Assembly: GCF_028858535.1 (NCBI RefSeq)
Contig: NZ_JAPMOU010000010.1
Location: 62,001 to 126,000, forward strand
Direction of reading: 5' to 3'
Origin: Spartinivicinus poritis
GTDB lineage: Bacteria; Pseudomonadota; Gammaproteobacteria; Pseudomonadales; Zooshikellaceae
Length of the DNA stretch: 64,000 nt
Shown here piece after piece: positions 52,343 to 61,407 of the stretch; the stretch's first letter is position 1; each line of letters begins with the position of its first letter. A program made the position numbers and the translations under genes. The notes beneath the pieces were generated by a model, which saw only the letters and a program-made list of their open reading frames with translations, was not told the origin of the DNA and searched no databases.

Positions 52343-53623
52343 ATGAATAAGCAATTATGGGCAGCGGTATTTTTTAGCCCTCTATTTGCCAGCACTACTT
52401 CAATTGCAACACCTTTTATCGATGACTCAGCAGCAAACCTGCACTTACGCAACTACTACTTTAACCGCGACTTCAGACACAACCAGGGAGGACAGAGCTA
52501 TCGAGAAGAGTGGACACAAACGGCCATGGTGAATTATGAGTCGGGTTATTGGGCAGACCTTATTGGAATAGATGCCTCTATCTACAGCACCCTTAAGCTG
52601 GATAGTGGAAGGGGGACAACCAACACTGGCTTATTGGTAGTAACAGATGATGGTGATGCAGAAAGTTACTCAGCGCTGGGGGTTGCACTATTAAAAGCCA
52701 AATATGCACAAACAGAAATAAAATGGGGGCGTCAGTTGACTACCTCTCCCCTTTTCTATTATGGAGACTCCAGAGCCCAACCCCAAGCATTTAAAGGGCT
52801 AAATATCAAATCAACTGATATCAATAACCTTACTATCAGTGGCGGGCGATTTACCCAAACCAAATTGAAAGCCAGCTCAAACTTTGAAAGCCTCCCTAAT
52901 ACCGAGTACGGATTTGAAGGTAGAGCTGACGAATTTTATTACTTAGGCTTCGATTATAATTTTGATAATGGGCCAAGTTTAAGCTTTCATTCTTCCTTGT
53001 ATGAAGATATTTGGAAACAGTTTTACTTCAATTACAACCACAGCTTTACATTAACCGATACTATCAATCTTAACCTGGACTTAGTGCATTACCGTACAAT
53101 TAATGATGGCGAGCCTACTGATACCAATTATACAGACAGAGATAACAAAGCCAGCAGTATCAGTTTACAGCTGAGCAAAGGAGGCGCCAGCATTAAAACC
53201 GCTTATCAAACCATCACTGGCGACTACATTTATGACTATGTTTTAGACTCTGACTCAATATTTCTAGCAAATTCTTTACAGCTTTATGACTTTAATTATG
53301 AAGATGAAAGAAGCTGGCAGCTACGTTTTGACTATGATTTTAGCGATGTAGGAATACCTGGCTTACACTTTATGATTCGTTACGTGAAAGGTGACAATAT
53401 TGATTTAGACTCCAAGTTATCTGGTGCAGCACTTGGTATTAGCGGAGTCTCAAGCCGAGGAGAAGAATGGGAGCGAGATATAGAAGCAAAATACACCTTT
53501 CAAGAAGGCTCTTTAAAAGACATGAGCGTTAGGCTTAGGCTAGCCTCATTACGTACTAACTATGATGACAGCGATCGAGATGAAATTCGACTCATTATCA
53601 ATCATATATTTGATTTACTTTAA
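52343..53623 (+). CDS. OprD family outer membrane porin, paralogue 3
   Basis: 426 residues. A shorter signal peptide (about 1-22, FFSPLFASTTSIA) precedes FIDDSAANLHLRNYYFNRDFR, the family opening. REEWTQTAMVNYESGYWADLIGID (split), KWGRQLTTSPLFYYGDSRAQPQAFKG (split) and the C-terminal IRLIINHIFDLL fit the barrel. Its sequence is less like paralogues 1 and 2 than they are to each other. The conserved SGSR-LPSS loop is replaced by GDSRAQPQAF, which may alter the pore constriction. It has its own ribosome binding site and terminator. Confidence 0.92.
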   Translation: MNKQLWAAVFFSPLFASTTSIATPFIDDSAANLHLRNYYFNRDFRHNQGGQSYREEWTQTAMVNYESGYWADLIGIDASIYSTLKLDSGRGTTNTGLLVVTDDGDAESYSALGVALLKAKYAQTEIKWGRQLTTSPLFYYGDSRAQPQAFKGLNIKSTDINNLTISGGRFTQTKLKASSNFESLPNTEYGFEGRADEFYYLGFDYNFDNGPSLSFHSSLYEDIWKQFYFNYNHSFTLTDTINLNLDLVHYRTINDGEPTDTNYTDRDNKASSISLQLSKGGASIKTAYQTITGDYIYDYVLDSDSIFLANSLQLYDFNYEDERSWQLRFDYDFSDVGIPGLHFMIRYVKGDNIDLDSKLSGAALGISGVSSRGEEWERDIEAKYTFQEGSLKDMSVRLRLASLRTNYDDSDRDEIRLIINHIFDLL

Positions 53624-53664
53624 TTTGTTCGATTTCTTTAGAGTCTAGAGTTGAACTACAAAAC

Positions 53665-53694
53665 AGCAAGAGTAGTTACACAGCTACTCTTGCT
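53665..53694. terminator. Bidirectional terminator porin 3/HU
   Basis: AGCAAGAGTAG / CTACTCTTGCT, a perfect 11-bp stem with an 8-nt loop between convergent genes, with T-rich flanks on both strands. Confidence 0.88.
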
Positions 53695-53736
53695 AAAAAC
53701 TGTTTTTACCAGTAGTAAAACAGTGACATGGCTCAA

Positions 53737-54072
53737 TTAGCTTAAAGCAAAGTCCTTGAGCTTTTTCAAAGGACGTACTTTAACCTGAACAGTAGCAGGC
53801 TTAGCTTTAAACATCATTTCTTCACCAGTAAATGGGTTAACCCCTTTACGAGCCTTAACTGCAGGTTTTTTCTTAGTCGACACCTTCAGTAAGCCAGGCA
53901 GAGTGAACTCGCCACAGCCACGCTTTTTAATATGTCTTTCAATCAGATCAGACAGCTCGTCCAATACAGCTGATACGTCTTTTTTAGTTAATCCAGTGTT
54001 CTCAGCCAACTCCGTTAGGATTTGGGTTTTAGTGTACTTTTCTTTAATAGCGGTCAATTTTTTTCCTGTCAT
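53737..54072 (-). CDS. HU family DNA-binding protein
   Basis: 111 residues. After a short basic leader, YTKTQILTELAENTGLTKKDVSAVLDELSDLI (split) forms the helical dimerisation part. GEFTLPGLLKVSTKKKPAVKARKGVNPFTGEEMMFKAKPA (split, about 54-93) is the beta-arm with the GxNPxTGE hallmark. It is longer than canonical HU (90 residues) and carries a basic insert KKKPAVKARK, like the extra HU-like proteins of pseudomonads. A perfect 12-bp inverted repeat lies 52 bp upstream. It bends or compacts DNA. Confidence 0.92.
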   Translation of the reverse strand: MTGKKLTAIKEKYTKTQILTELAENTGLTKKDVSAVLDELSDLIERHIKKRGCGEFTLPGLLKVSTKKKPAVKARKGVNPFTGEEMMFKAKPATVQVKVRPLKKLKDFALS

Positions 54073-54123
54073 TGCTAATATACTCCAGTAAAAACATGCA
54101 TCAGTTTAAGTAGCATATAGTGA

Positions 54124-54157
54124 TTTATCCTAAAGATGTGCAAACCTTTAGGATAAA
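54124..54157. promoter_or_regulatory. Perfect 12-bp inverted repeat upstream of HU gene
   Basis: TTTATCCTAAAG-N10-CTTTAGGATAAA, 52 bp before the HU-like ATG. A 34-bp dyad of this size at a promoter suggests an operator. As RNA it would also form a hairpin in the leftward direction. Confidence 0.55.
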
Positions 54158-54503
54158 GGCGCTTCTTGATAAAGCCCCTTCCAGCCATTTTGCACGCCAC
54201 AACTCAAGAGTAAATGCTTTGCAAAATATACGGCAACCAGTTTTACGCTAGACGTTATACGTATCATTTATAGCTGCACGAATAAGCCTACAATAAAAGT
54301 AGGATAAACAAGCAACTCTCGCAAGGCACTATAATATAAGTATTAGGGGTACGCACGCACTTTCTCTATTTTTTTTTGTTTTTAGCTGTCTGTCACAGCA
54401 TACCCTGCCAGAGCCGTATTTTCTTACGACACTCACGAGCCCAAATTGTTTACCTGATTGCCTAGTTTTAAAGGCATTCTGACTAAGCAGACACAGGTAC
54501 ATT

Positions 54504-54668
54504 ATGCAGCACTTTCAAAGGCCTTTAACCTCGCTGGGTTAGCTTCCTCTAGCCATTATTGGTATGAGTATATTTGCTATTTTGTTAACACCTAAAAATG
54601 AATCGTGACTAGCCTATGCCAATGAAAGTGCTGAGTTAAAAGGATATATTACAATAACCATACAATAA
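54504..54668 (+). pseudogene. Possible decayed small membrane protein gene
   Basis: From the ATG at 54504 the frame reads MQHFQRPLTSLG, stop, then LPLAIIGMSIFAILLTPKNES, stop, then LAYANESAELKGYITIT before a final stop. The middle segment looks like a membrane helix or signal sequence. The frame may be a decayed gene or chance. No relative is known to me. Confidence 0.2.
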
Positions 54669-54917
54669 CAGTTTGTTATGAGCTAAAATAAAGCTCATGC
54701 TTTATCTTAATTATAATTTTCAGATAAGCAGTGTTGTAATTGTTATCAGTGATAACCCAAGCCTTCGCTGTTTCTCCTATTAAAACAGGTTAGCAAGGTA
54801 GCAGCTCAGCCTAAAACAACAGGCTGAATCGTACTAGTCATCTTTTTGGCGGTCCTACGTTTGCAGCAATATAAGAAGGGCCAAAATCATCCTATCAACA
54901 AACTAAAATAACAAACG

Positions 54918-55559
54918 ATGAAACTATCGAAATACACAAAATGTGTCCACCTGTGGACGGGCTTAATTAGCTTGGTGGCATTTTTAACTAGCCCAGCAGT
55001 CTATCAAAGTCGATTTAGCGAGGTATACGCTAACTATAGCACAGCAGATTTGTATAGCTTACCAGGGGTTATCAGCCTGCTAGCCATCGGTTTAATTAGC
55101 CTGATTCTTGGCTTGCACTTAACAGTCCCAGCCAATCGAAGAATGGAGCAACTTCAGCTAATAGGCTGTAGCTGTTTTATAATTGCCAACCTCACAGTAC
55201 TGTTGTATTGGTGGCAACATTCAACAGCCAACCAGCTAAGCAGCCAACTGTGGGCGTGGTGGTTAGCTATTTTAGCAATGCTTTTCCACTTTTTGCCGCG
55301 CATACATTTATTAAAGTCCAGCTTTCCAGTACTTGATGCATCCAACCGAAAAGCTGGTTCAGTTAAGTGGTTTAATGTGTCTAAAGGCTTTGGCTTTATT
55401 TCACAAGATAATGGCGACGATGTTTTTGTGCACTTTAAAGCTATCCGAGGTGAAGGCCACCGTGCTTTAGTGGAAGGCCAGCGGGTTGAATTTTTAGTGA
55501 CAACTCGAGACAAAGGATTACAAGCTGAAGATGTAATACCCGCCAGAACAGAAGGATAA
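54918..55559 (+). CDS. Membrane protein with C-terminal cold-shock domain
   Basis: 213 residues. Four hydrophobic segments (about 10-28, 45-68, 78-98, 108-125) are followed by a complete cold-shock domain at about 145-210. It has [17 protein letters not shown] carrying RNP1-like KGFGFI, DVFVHF as RNP2, and GQRVEF. A nucleic-acid-binding domain tethered to the inner membrane is an unusual architecture. A homologue annotated as cold-shock protein occupies the same place near slyX in P. aeruginosa (from memory). It could position RNA at the membrane; the function is unknown. Confidence 0.88.
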   Translation: MKLSKYTKCVHLWTGLISLVAFLTSPAVYQSRFSEVYANYSTADLYSLPGVISLLAIGLISLILGLHLTVPANRRMEQLQLIGCSCFIIANLTVLLYWWQHSTANQLSSQLWAWWLAILAMLFHFLPRIHLLKSSFPVLDASNRKAGSVKWFNVSKGFGFISQDNGDDVFVHFKAIRGEGHRALVEGQRVEFLVTTRDKGLQAEDVIPARTEG

Positions 55560-55569
55560 ATACTCCCCC

Positions 55570-55794
55570 TCAATAATGAGGGGGCTTTTCCTGACCACTG
55601 ATACTACTACCAGGGTCATTCATAATCGCCGCAATAGCTTGCTTCAATAAGCTCACTTGATCAGTTAACCGATCTATTTGTTGTTGTTGCTTGGTTACCA
55701 CTTGGTTCAACTGATCAATCGTATCATCTTGAAAAGCCAGCTTAGTTTCCAAATCAATTAATTTATCTTGTAAGATTTGCTCAGTCATCAGCAT
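55570..55794 (-). CDS. slyX: SlyX family protein
   Basis: 74 residues, predominantly one coiled coil: LIDLETKLAFQDDTIDQLNQVVTKQQQQIDRL, split (about 12-43), the SlyX pattern. Then comes a proline-containing tail ending PPHY, the usual SlyX C-terminus. Two starts are possible (55794 and 55788). Both overlap the end of the HIT gene, so translation is probably coupled. Function is unknown. Confidence 0.9.
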   Translation of the reverse strand: MLMTEQILQDKLIDLETKLAFQDDTIDQLNQVVTKQQQQIDRLTDQVSLLKQAIAAIMNDPGSSISGQEKPPHY

Positions 55795-56212
55795 ACTGCA
55801 AATAGGTAGTAAATAACGTACGTAGCTTGTCTTTTATCTGTACAATCGTCGCATCATCATAAGGCTTCGTTGCTACTTTTCCCCACACAGGCTGTGGCCA
55901 AGCAGCATCACCTTCACTTCGGGCAATCACATGAACATGTAGTTGTCTTACTTGATTACCTAAAGCAGCTACATTCATTTTAGTTGCCGAAAATAAGTCT
56001 TTAAGTTTTTCTGCCACATAATTGATTTCCCACATCAATTGCTGCTGATCTGCTTCCGACAACTGAAATAGCTCCTGAACTTCAGGTACTCGCGGCACTA
56101 AAATAAACCAGGGGTAATTAGCATCATTCATGAGCAATAGCTGTGAAAGTTTAAAATCACCGATTAAACAGGTGTCAGCAGCTAATTGAGCATCTAGTTG
56201 AAAAGTATCCAT
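55781..56212 (-). CDS. HIT domain protein (histidine triad hydrolase)
   Basis: 143 residues with GGAGG just before the ATG. ANYPWFILVPRVPEVQEL (about 31-48) and the nucleotide-binding QLHVHVIARSEGDAAWPQP (about 89-107) are HIT-family signatures. The triad reads HVHVIA, with the third histidine position replaced, so activity may differ from HINT hydrolases. It is upstream of slyX with which it overlaps by 14 bp. It lies divergent from proS. Confidence 0.88.
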   Translation of the reverse strand: MDTFQLDAQLAADTCLIGDFKLSQLLLMNDANYPWFILVPRVPEVQELFQLSEADQQQLMWEINYVAEKLKDLFSATKMNVAALGNQVRQLHVHVIARSEGDAAWPQPVWGKVATKPYDDATIVQIKDKLRTLFTTYLQYADD

Positions 56213-56473
56213 AAACCTCCAAAAATTTATTCACTGGTTTGTTTACTTCATTTGCTTTAGGCGCTAAAACACTGAGAGTAACAGGGTATTCTGGTGCTGT
56301 AGTTGGAGACAATCAAAGCATAGCACTGGTTCTGATCAAACTATCTCAGATTCTGACAATTTATACTACATTTGGGTATACGCAACAGTTAAAGGCTTTT
56401 AGGGTGACAAACCCTACGCTCACAGCGTAGAATGGCAATCTTTTTTCAATCAGGTACTGGTTAGCCTACAATT

Positions 56474-58207
56474 ATGCGATTAAGCCAATACTTAGCTCCA
56501 ACACTAAAAGAAAACCCAACAGATGCAGTAGTTATTAGTCATCAGCTAATGCTGCGCGCCGGTATGATTCGTAAGTTAGCCTCAGGCTTATATACCTGGC
56601 TACCGTTAGGGTTAAGAACCTTACGCAAAGTAGAGCGTATTGTCCGCGAAGAAATGGATCGTTCAGGTGCTCAAGAAGTGCTGATGCCTGCTGTCCAGCC
56701 AGCTGAATTATGGCAAGAAACTGCTCGCTGGGATCAGTTTGGCCCCGAGCTGTTAAGAATTCAAGATCGTCACCAACGCGACTTCTGTGTTGGCCCAACT
56801 CATGAAGAAGTTATCACTGACATTGCCCGAAATGAATTAAACAGCTACAAACAGCTACCCATGAATTTTTATCAAATTCAAACCAAGTTTCGCGATGAAA
56901 TTCGGCCTCGGTTCGGTGTCATGCGTGCCCGTGAGTTTTTAATGAAGGATGCCTATTCATTTCATATTAGTAGCGAATCATTACAGGCAACCTACCAAGT
57001 AATGCACGACACTTATAGTCGTATTTTTGACCGCTTGGGTTTAGATTATCGCGCGGTATTAGCCGACACAGGCAGTATTGGTGGTAGTGCATCTCATGAG
57101 TTTCATGTTTTGGCAAAGTCAGGAGAAGATGCCATTGCATTTAGCGATAGTAGTGAATATGCCGCCAATATAGAAAAAGCAGAAACCTTACCACCCACGG
57201 GTGACCACCCTGCAGCCAATCAAAGCCTGGAAAAAGTTGCTACTCCTGAGGTACACACTATTGACCAGCTTTGCCAATTTTTATCGGTTGAAGCCAGCCA
57301 AACCTTAAAAACCTTAATCGTAGTTGGTCAGACAGAAGAAAAAGAGCCATTAAAACTCGTTGCCCTCGTTATTCGAGGTGATCATGAGCTTAATGAAATT
57401 AAAGCGTCTCACTTACCTGACGTTGCCAGCCCTCTTACTTTTGCAACTGATGAGCAAATAAAGCAAGTAGTTGGTTGTGAACCAGGCTCACTTGGTCCTA
57501 TTGGTTTAACTATTCCTGTAATTGTTGATTATAGTGCGGCTCACTTAGCTGACTTTATTTGTGGTGCTAATGAAAATGGATTTCACTTAACAGGAGCTAA
57601 CTGGAAAAGAGACTGCCAGTATACCCAAACTGCCGACTTGCGTAATGTTATTGAAGGTGACCCAAGCCCTTGTGGCAAAGGCCATTTAATTATTAAGCGC
57701 GGAATTGAAGTTGGTCATATATTCCAGTTAGGCGACAAATACAGTGAATCCATGGGTGCTACTGTTTTAAATGAAAACGGTAAAGCAGTTGCGATGAAGA
57801 TGGGCTGCTATGGTATTGGTGTATCTCGTGTTGTTGCAGCGGCTATTGAGCAAAATCATGATGAAAACGGTATTATCTGGCCAGATGCTATCGCACCTTT
57901 TCAACTGGGTTTAATTCCACTAAATATGGATCGCTCTGAAGCGGTCAAAAATACCGCTGAGCAGTTATATCAACAGCTACAGCAGGCTGGGTACGATGTA
58001 TTATTGGACGACCGAGATCGAAAAACCAGCCCTGGTGTTAAGTTTGCTGATATGGAACTTGTGGGTATCCCCCATCGCCTTGTAATAGGTGATCGTGGCT
58101 TAGAAAAAGGCATTATCGAATACAAGCACCGAGCCTGCGATGAAAAGATTGAAGTGCCACTGGATGAGTTAATGACGTTTTTATCAGGCAAGGTTTCTAT
58201 AAAATAA
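56474..58207 (+). CDS. proS: Proline--tRNA ligase
   Basis: 577 residues, the bacterial type with an inserted editing domain. It begins [20 protein letters not shown]. Class II motif 2 is [21 protein letters not shown] (split, about 138-158). The INS/YbaK-like editing domain covers about 225-385. Motif 3 region [19 protein letters not shown] (about 440-458) and a C-terminal anticodon domain (about 475-577) complete it. It charges tRNA-Pro and clears misacylated Ala. It is divergent from the HIT-slyX pair across 261 bp. Confidence 0.97.
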   Translation: MRLSQYLAPTLKENPTDAVVISHQLMLRAGMIRKLASGLYTWLPLGLRTLRKVERIVREEMDRSGAQEVLMPAVQPAELWQETARWDQFGPELLRIQDRHQRDFCVGPTHEEVITDIARNELNSYKQLPMNFYQIQTKFRDEIRPRFGVMRAREFLMKDAYSFHISSESLQATYQVMHDTYSRIFDRLGLDYRAVLADTGSIGGSASHEFHVLAKSGEDAIAFSDSSEYAANIEKAETLPPTGDHPAANQSLEKVATPEVHTIDQLCQFLSVEASQTLKTLIVVGQTEEKEPLKLVALVIRGDHELNEIKASHLPDVASPLTFATDEQIKQVVGCEPGSLGPIGLTIPVIVDYSAAHLADFICGANENGFHLTGANWKRDCQYTQTADLRNVIEGDPSPCGKGHLIIKRGIEVGHIFQLGDKYSESMGATVLNENGKAVAMKMGCYGIGVSRVVAAAIEQNHDENGIIWPDAIAPFQLGLIPLNMDRSEAVKNTAEQLYQQLQQAGYDVLLDDRDRKTSPGVKFADMELVGIPHRLVIGDRGLEKGIIEYKHRACDEKIEVPLDELMTFLSGKVSIK

Positions 58208-58259
58208 GCGTTTCTATCAAATAACAACTAAAACCTGAGACATCATCTAATTATCAGCT

Positions 58260-58880
58260 ATGTTTCGCTTTGGTCAGCTATCCTACAATGCTTTCCACTT
58301 CTCGCAGTGGAAAGCAATTAAACTACTACTCTGTTTGCTTGGCTTCATTAATAGCACGAATGTTGTAGCAAGTGCACAACAACTGCCAGATGCGGAAATG
58401 CGGGCCTATTTAAAAAGTACTATTGCTAAAGCAGATAGCTTTCATGATCGCTTTGATGCAGAAGTGTGGTTAGTGGATATGTCTGGCCGACTAAAGCGCT
58501 ATATCAAAGACCCTAAAAAGCGCTTGGAGATTCTTCGGCTTGTCCACAAAGAGGCATCCCGAGCTGACTTACAACCAGAGCTAGTGCTGTCTGTCATTCA
58601 TGTGGAAAGTTTATTTAATCGTTTTGCCATTTCTCGTGTCGGTGCTCAAGGACTCATGCAAGTAATGCCCTTTTGGAAAAAAGAAATTGGCAGACCTAAT
58701 GATAACTTAACTGATATTGCCACTAATATTCGCTATGGCTGCACAATTCTTAGCTACTACTTGAAAAAAGAAAAAGGCAACCTCACCCGAGCACTGGCTA
58801 GATATAATGGCAGCTTAGGAAAAACGTGGTACCCCAGCCGCGTATTTACTGCCTGGAATCGTTTTTGGCAGGCTCGTTAG
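58260..58880 (+). CDS. Soluble lytic transglycosylase-type (SLT) protein
   Basis: 206 residues. A membrane/signal segment (about 17-40, IKLLLCLLGFINSTNVVASA) comes first. The SLT/goose-lysozyme domain (about 95-200) has LVLSVIHVESLFNRFAIS, with the catalytic glutamate at about 119. GAQGLMQVMPFW (about 134-145) and ALARYNGS (about 178-185) are the other motifs. It cleaves peptidoglycan glycan strands, forming 1,6-anhydroMurNAc. It lies 52 bp after proS and may be cotranscribed. Confidence 0.9.
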   Translation: MFRFGQLSYNAFHFSQWKAIKLLLCLLGFINSTNVVASAQQLPDAEMRAYLKSTIAKADSFHDRFDAEVWLVDMSGRLKRYIKDPKKRLEILRLVHKEASRADLQPELVLSVIHVESLFNRFAISRVGAQGLMQVMPFWKKEIGRPNDNLTDIATNIRYGCTILSYYLKKEKGNLTRALARYNGSLGKTWYPSRVFTAWNRFWQAR

Positions 58881-58918
58881 CGTCCTTTTAGTTGCTCACT
58901 TATTTTGTGCATGACACA

Positions 58919-59191
58919 CTAACAAGTCATAAAACCATCGCTAGCTTCACTTTCAGTATCAGTTACCTTAAGTTCATTAACCACAGCCATCGGCGGCCCT
59001 TCTTCCAACCACTCAAGCAGTTTAGTCACTGATGCCTCACTACCACACATCAACACTTCAACCCGACCATCGTCAAGGTTTTTTGCATAGCCACAAATAC
59101 CTAGTCGATCAGCCTGCTGTTTAGTTGAAGCACGAAACCAGACGCCTTGTACCTTTCCAGATACCCAGGCTTTTTTATATACCTTACTCAT
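58919..59191 (-). CDS. acyP: Acylphosphatase
   Basis: 90 residues. The active-site loop is VSGKVQGVWFRASTKQQA (about 10-27), with the phosphate-binding arginine at about 21. The catalytic asparagine is in GYAKNLDDGRVEV (about 34-46). It hydrolyses carboxyl-phosphate bonds. It lies downstream of and co-oriented with the TlpA-like gene, about 40 bp apart. Confidence 0.93.
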   Translation of the reverse strand: MSKVYKKAWVSGKVQGVWFRASTKQQADRLGICGYAKNLDDGRVEVLMCGSEASVTKLLEWLEEGPPMAVVNELKVTDTESEASDGFMTC

Positions 59192-59231
59192 GTTTGTTAC
59201 CTTATCTTGAGGATAGCTATAAAAGGTGCCC

Positions 59232-59675
59232 TTATTTATATAAGCTTATCACTTGGTGGATTGACTCTGCCGTTTGCGGTCCTAACAATGTTTTCACCAG
59301 CTTACCAGTTGGACTGATTAATACAGTAAAAGGCAACACATTGGGCCTACTAAATTGGTAATATTCTCTAGGGTCTTGCTGCAACACCGAAAATGTTATG
59401 GCCAAATCTTGCATTTGTTTATTTAGCGCTACCTGATCAGGCAAATCAAAGTTCACTCCAAGTACTTTGATATTATTATTTTGTTGGTCAAGCTGGTTGA
59501 GTTCAGGCACTTCTTTACGACAAGGGGAACACCAGGCAGCCCAATAATTGATAAGTAGCCACTGCCCTTTATACGACTCTAAGTCAACTGTGTTATTATT
59601 GTGATCATAAAAAACCCCATTACTACAGCCAAATAAACTTAAGCAAAGCAGGCAAACAGTCACTATCCTAAACAT
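59232..59675 (-). CDS. TlpA-like thioredoxin-family lipoprotein
   Basis: 147 residues from the ATG at 59675, which has AAGGA upstream and yields a lipoprotein signal (VTVCLLCLSLFGC). A start 27 codons upstream would bury it. The thioredoxin-like domain has INYWAAWCSPCRKEVPELNQL (split, about 43-63) with CSPC. DLPDQVALNKQMQDL and VLPFTVLISPTGKLVKTL carry the cis-proline region. It is a predicted periplasm-facing reductase for cytochrome c or outer envelope thiols. Confidence 0.9.
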   Translation of the reverse strand: MFRIVTVCLLCLSLFGCSNGVFYDHNNNTVDLESYKGQWLLINYWAAWCSPCRKEVPELNQLDQQNNNIKVLGVNFDLPDQVALNKQMQDLAITFSVLQQDPREYYQFSRPNVLPFTVLISPTGKLVKTLLGPQTAESIHQVISLYK

Positions 59676-59853
59676 AGAGGGGTTCCTTCGATTATTAATT
59701 ACTTTTTTATGGGCACTTTCATTAACACAGTTTTTTGCCCTCAGAAGTATAACCAAAGCGAATGATGTTTAGCGACGATAACAACCTCTAACATCCATTC
59801 GAATCTAGGTATAACAACAGGCTAACAGCAGTTATTGTATAAGTTGGTTGCTA

Positions 59854-61407
59854 ATGTATCAGGCAGTAGTCATGTTATCAGTTCCAAAGCAACAAATTAC
59901 CAGAAACATTGTTATCAATTGCACACCGCAGGCAATCAAGCAAGAATTAAAAGACTTACCTATCCAGGATATGCCGTATACCCTGCGACAAACCTGTGCA
60001 CTATTAGCACTCATTAATCGCACCCAAATTAATGACAATAAGCGTTTAGGCATTATGCAATGCTTTGACTATGCTTTTCGCAACCTTGATGAGCATTATC
60101 ATTTACGCAATCCTCAAGCGCTGCTTCATAGTACTAATAAAGAAAAAGACAAACTGGCTGAACTAAAGCAAGAAATGGCTTACGGTTACAAAACCATTTT
60201 ATTGGAAGCCATTGCCCGAAATGACCTTACCCATAAGCCCATAGCAGAAATTATTTATATGGCGATGTATTATCTAGGCCACAGCATTATGCAGTGTTAT
60301 GATAATTACACGCTACCAAATAACGATCTTTGGTATGAAATAAACCAGCTCTATAGTTTCGCAGAGCGCTACCAAGTGCATCGAGTAACCATTGGCAGAG
60401 CTTTTTCTTTACCTGCTGCCAACACCATAGAAGACTACTTTAAACAAATATTGTTAGTAGAGCTTGCTAACCCCTATCAACTAAGCCCTGGCGAAAGCTG
60501 GCAAGTGTATAGTTATTTGGGTCACTGGGTTAAACATGTGAAGTTACTGAATGAGCCTCAGTACCTGAATCACTCTGAGTATTTTTTATTAGATTTAGAC
60601 AGCCAACGCTGCCCCCACCAAATTTTTGCCCCCCCACAACCTGATCAACATAGCTTTCGCTATCTCACACCCGATCGGCTTATTGCTCTCATTGAACAGC
60701 ATATTAATACCTTGCGAGGGGGCCACCGACCTGCTGAAATTGGCATTCCCAATAGCAACAATAATAAGCGGGCTATTGAATTATTAATGATCATCGAGCG
60801 TCAGTGGCAACATTTAAAACACCGCCAAGGGCTGCGGCTACCTTGCGACTCATTTACTGCGGTGGCCTGGGGTGTAGACACTATTCACGAGCTATTAATC
60901 CCCAGTGATAACCTACCCATTCAGGCCAATGGCCAACATCGCGCTACTGGAAAAATGGTGAATGAGAGCCCAGGAGGCTATTGCTTAAAAATAAATCAAG
61001 CACTGATGAACGAGTTTTATAATGGCCAAATCATTGCTATGCGCAGTGATAGACAGTCTCACCCACGCTGGCTATTAGGGTTTGTTCGTTGGCAACAACA
61101 ATTACCCCGAACCGGTAACAGCTTAGTTGGTATTCAATATTTAAAAGGGCACGTACGCCCCGTAACCTTACACCCCATCCAAAAGCTGTCTAAAAAGCAA
61201 ACGTTAGCCGGCTTAATGTTGACTAGCCAAGAGAATGATGGCAAACAACAGCACTCATTACTTGCTTCAGCCGGCACCTTAGCCCTGGGCAAAGAGCTTC
61301 AGCTTATGGTGCCACAGAAACAAAAAGGCTATGAAATTCAAACCAACCACTTGCTAAATCATACCCCTCTTGTAGAGCAATACTCTTTTAAGGCTTATGC
61401 AGCTTAA
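59854..61407 (+). CDS. Large PilZ-like protein of unknown function
   Basis: About 517 residues. The ATG at 59854 is used; another at 59872 and a TTG at 59848 are possible. The long mostly helical N-terminal part includes LRQTCALLALINRTQ and LNRTL-like helices. The C-terminal third, from about 390, holds ALMNEFYNGQIIAMRSD and PRWLLGFVRWQQQL, then SLVGIQYLKGHVRPVTL, a PilZ-like segment. The typical RxxxR motif is not obvious, so c-di-GMP binding is uncertain. A similar protein sits between the TlpA gene and yihY in P. aeruginosa (from memory). Its last 20 bp overlap the convergent yihY. Confidence 0.7.
   Translation: MYQAVVMLSVPKQQITRNIVINCTPQAIKQELKDLPIQDMPYTLRQTCALLALINRTQINDNKRLGIMQCFDYAFRNLDEHYHLRNPQALLHSTNKEKDKLAELKQEMAYGYKTILLEAIARNDLTHKPIAEIIYMAMYYLGHSIMQCYDNYTLPNNDLWYEINQLYSFAERYQVHRVTIGRAFSLPAANTIEDYFKQILLVELANPYQLSPGESWQVYSYLGHWVKHVKLLNEPQYLNHSEYFLLDLDSQRCPHQIFAPPQPDQHSFRYLTPDRLIALIEQHINTLRGGHRPAEIGIPNSNNNKRAIELLMIIERQWQHLKHRQGLRLPCDSFTAVAWGVDTIHELLIPSDNLPIQANGQHRATGKMVNESPGGYCLKINQALMNEFYNGQIIAMRSDRQSHPRWLLGFVRWQQQLPRTGNSLVGIQYLKGHVRPVTLHPIQKLSKKQTLAGLMLTSQENDGKQQHSLLASAGTLALGKELQLMVPQKQKGYEIQTNHLLNHTPLVEQYSFKAYAA

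Larger units (their letters stand above)
54073..54917. other. HU-cold shock protein gap
   Basis: About 845 bp without an intact gene. It contains the 12-bp inverted repeat 54124-54157 and a possible gene relic at 54504-54668 interrupted by two stops. CAGCACTTTC (about 54507) and GAAAGTGCTG (about 54625) are a widely spaced inverted pair around it. The rest is AT-rich. Confidence 0.5.
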
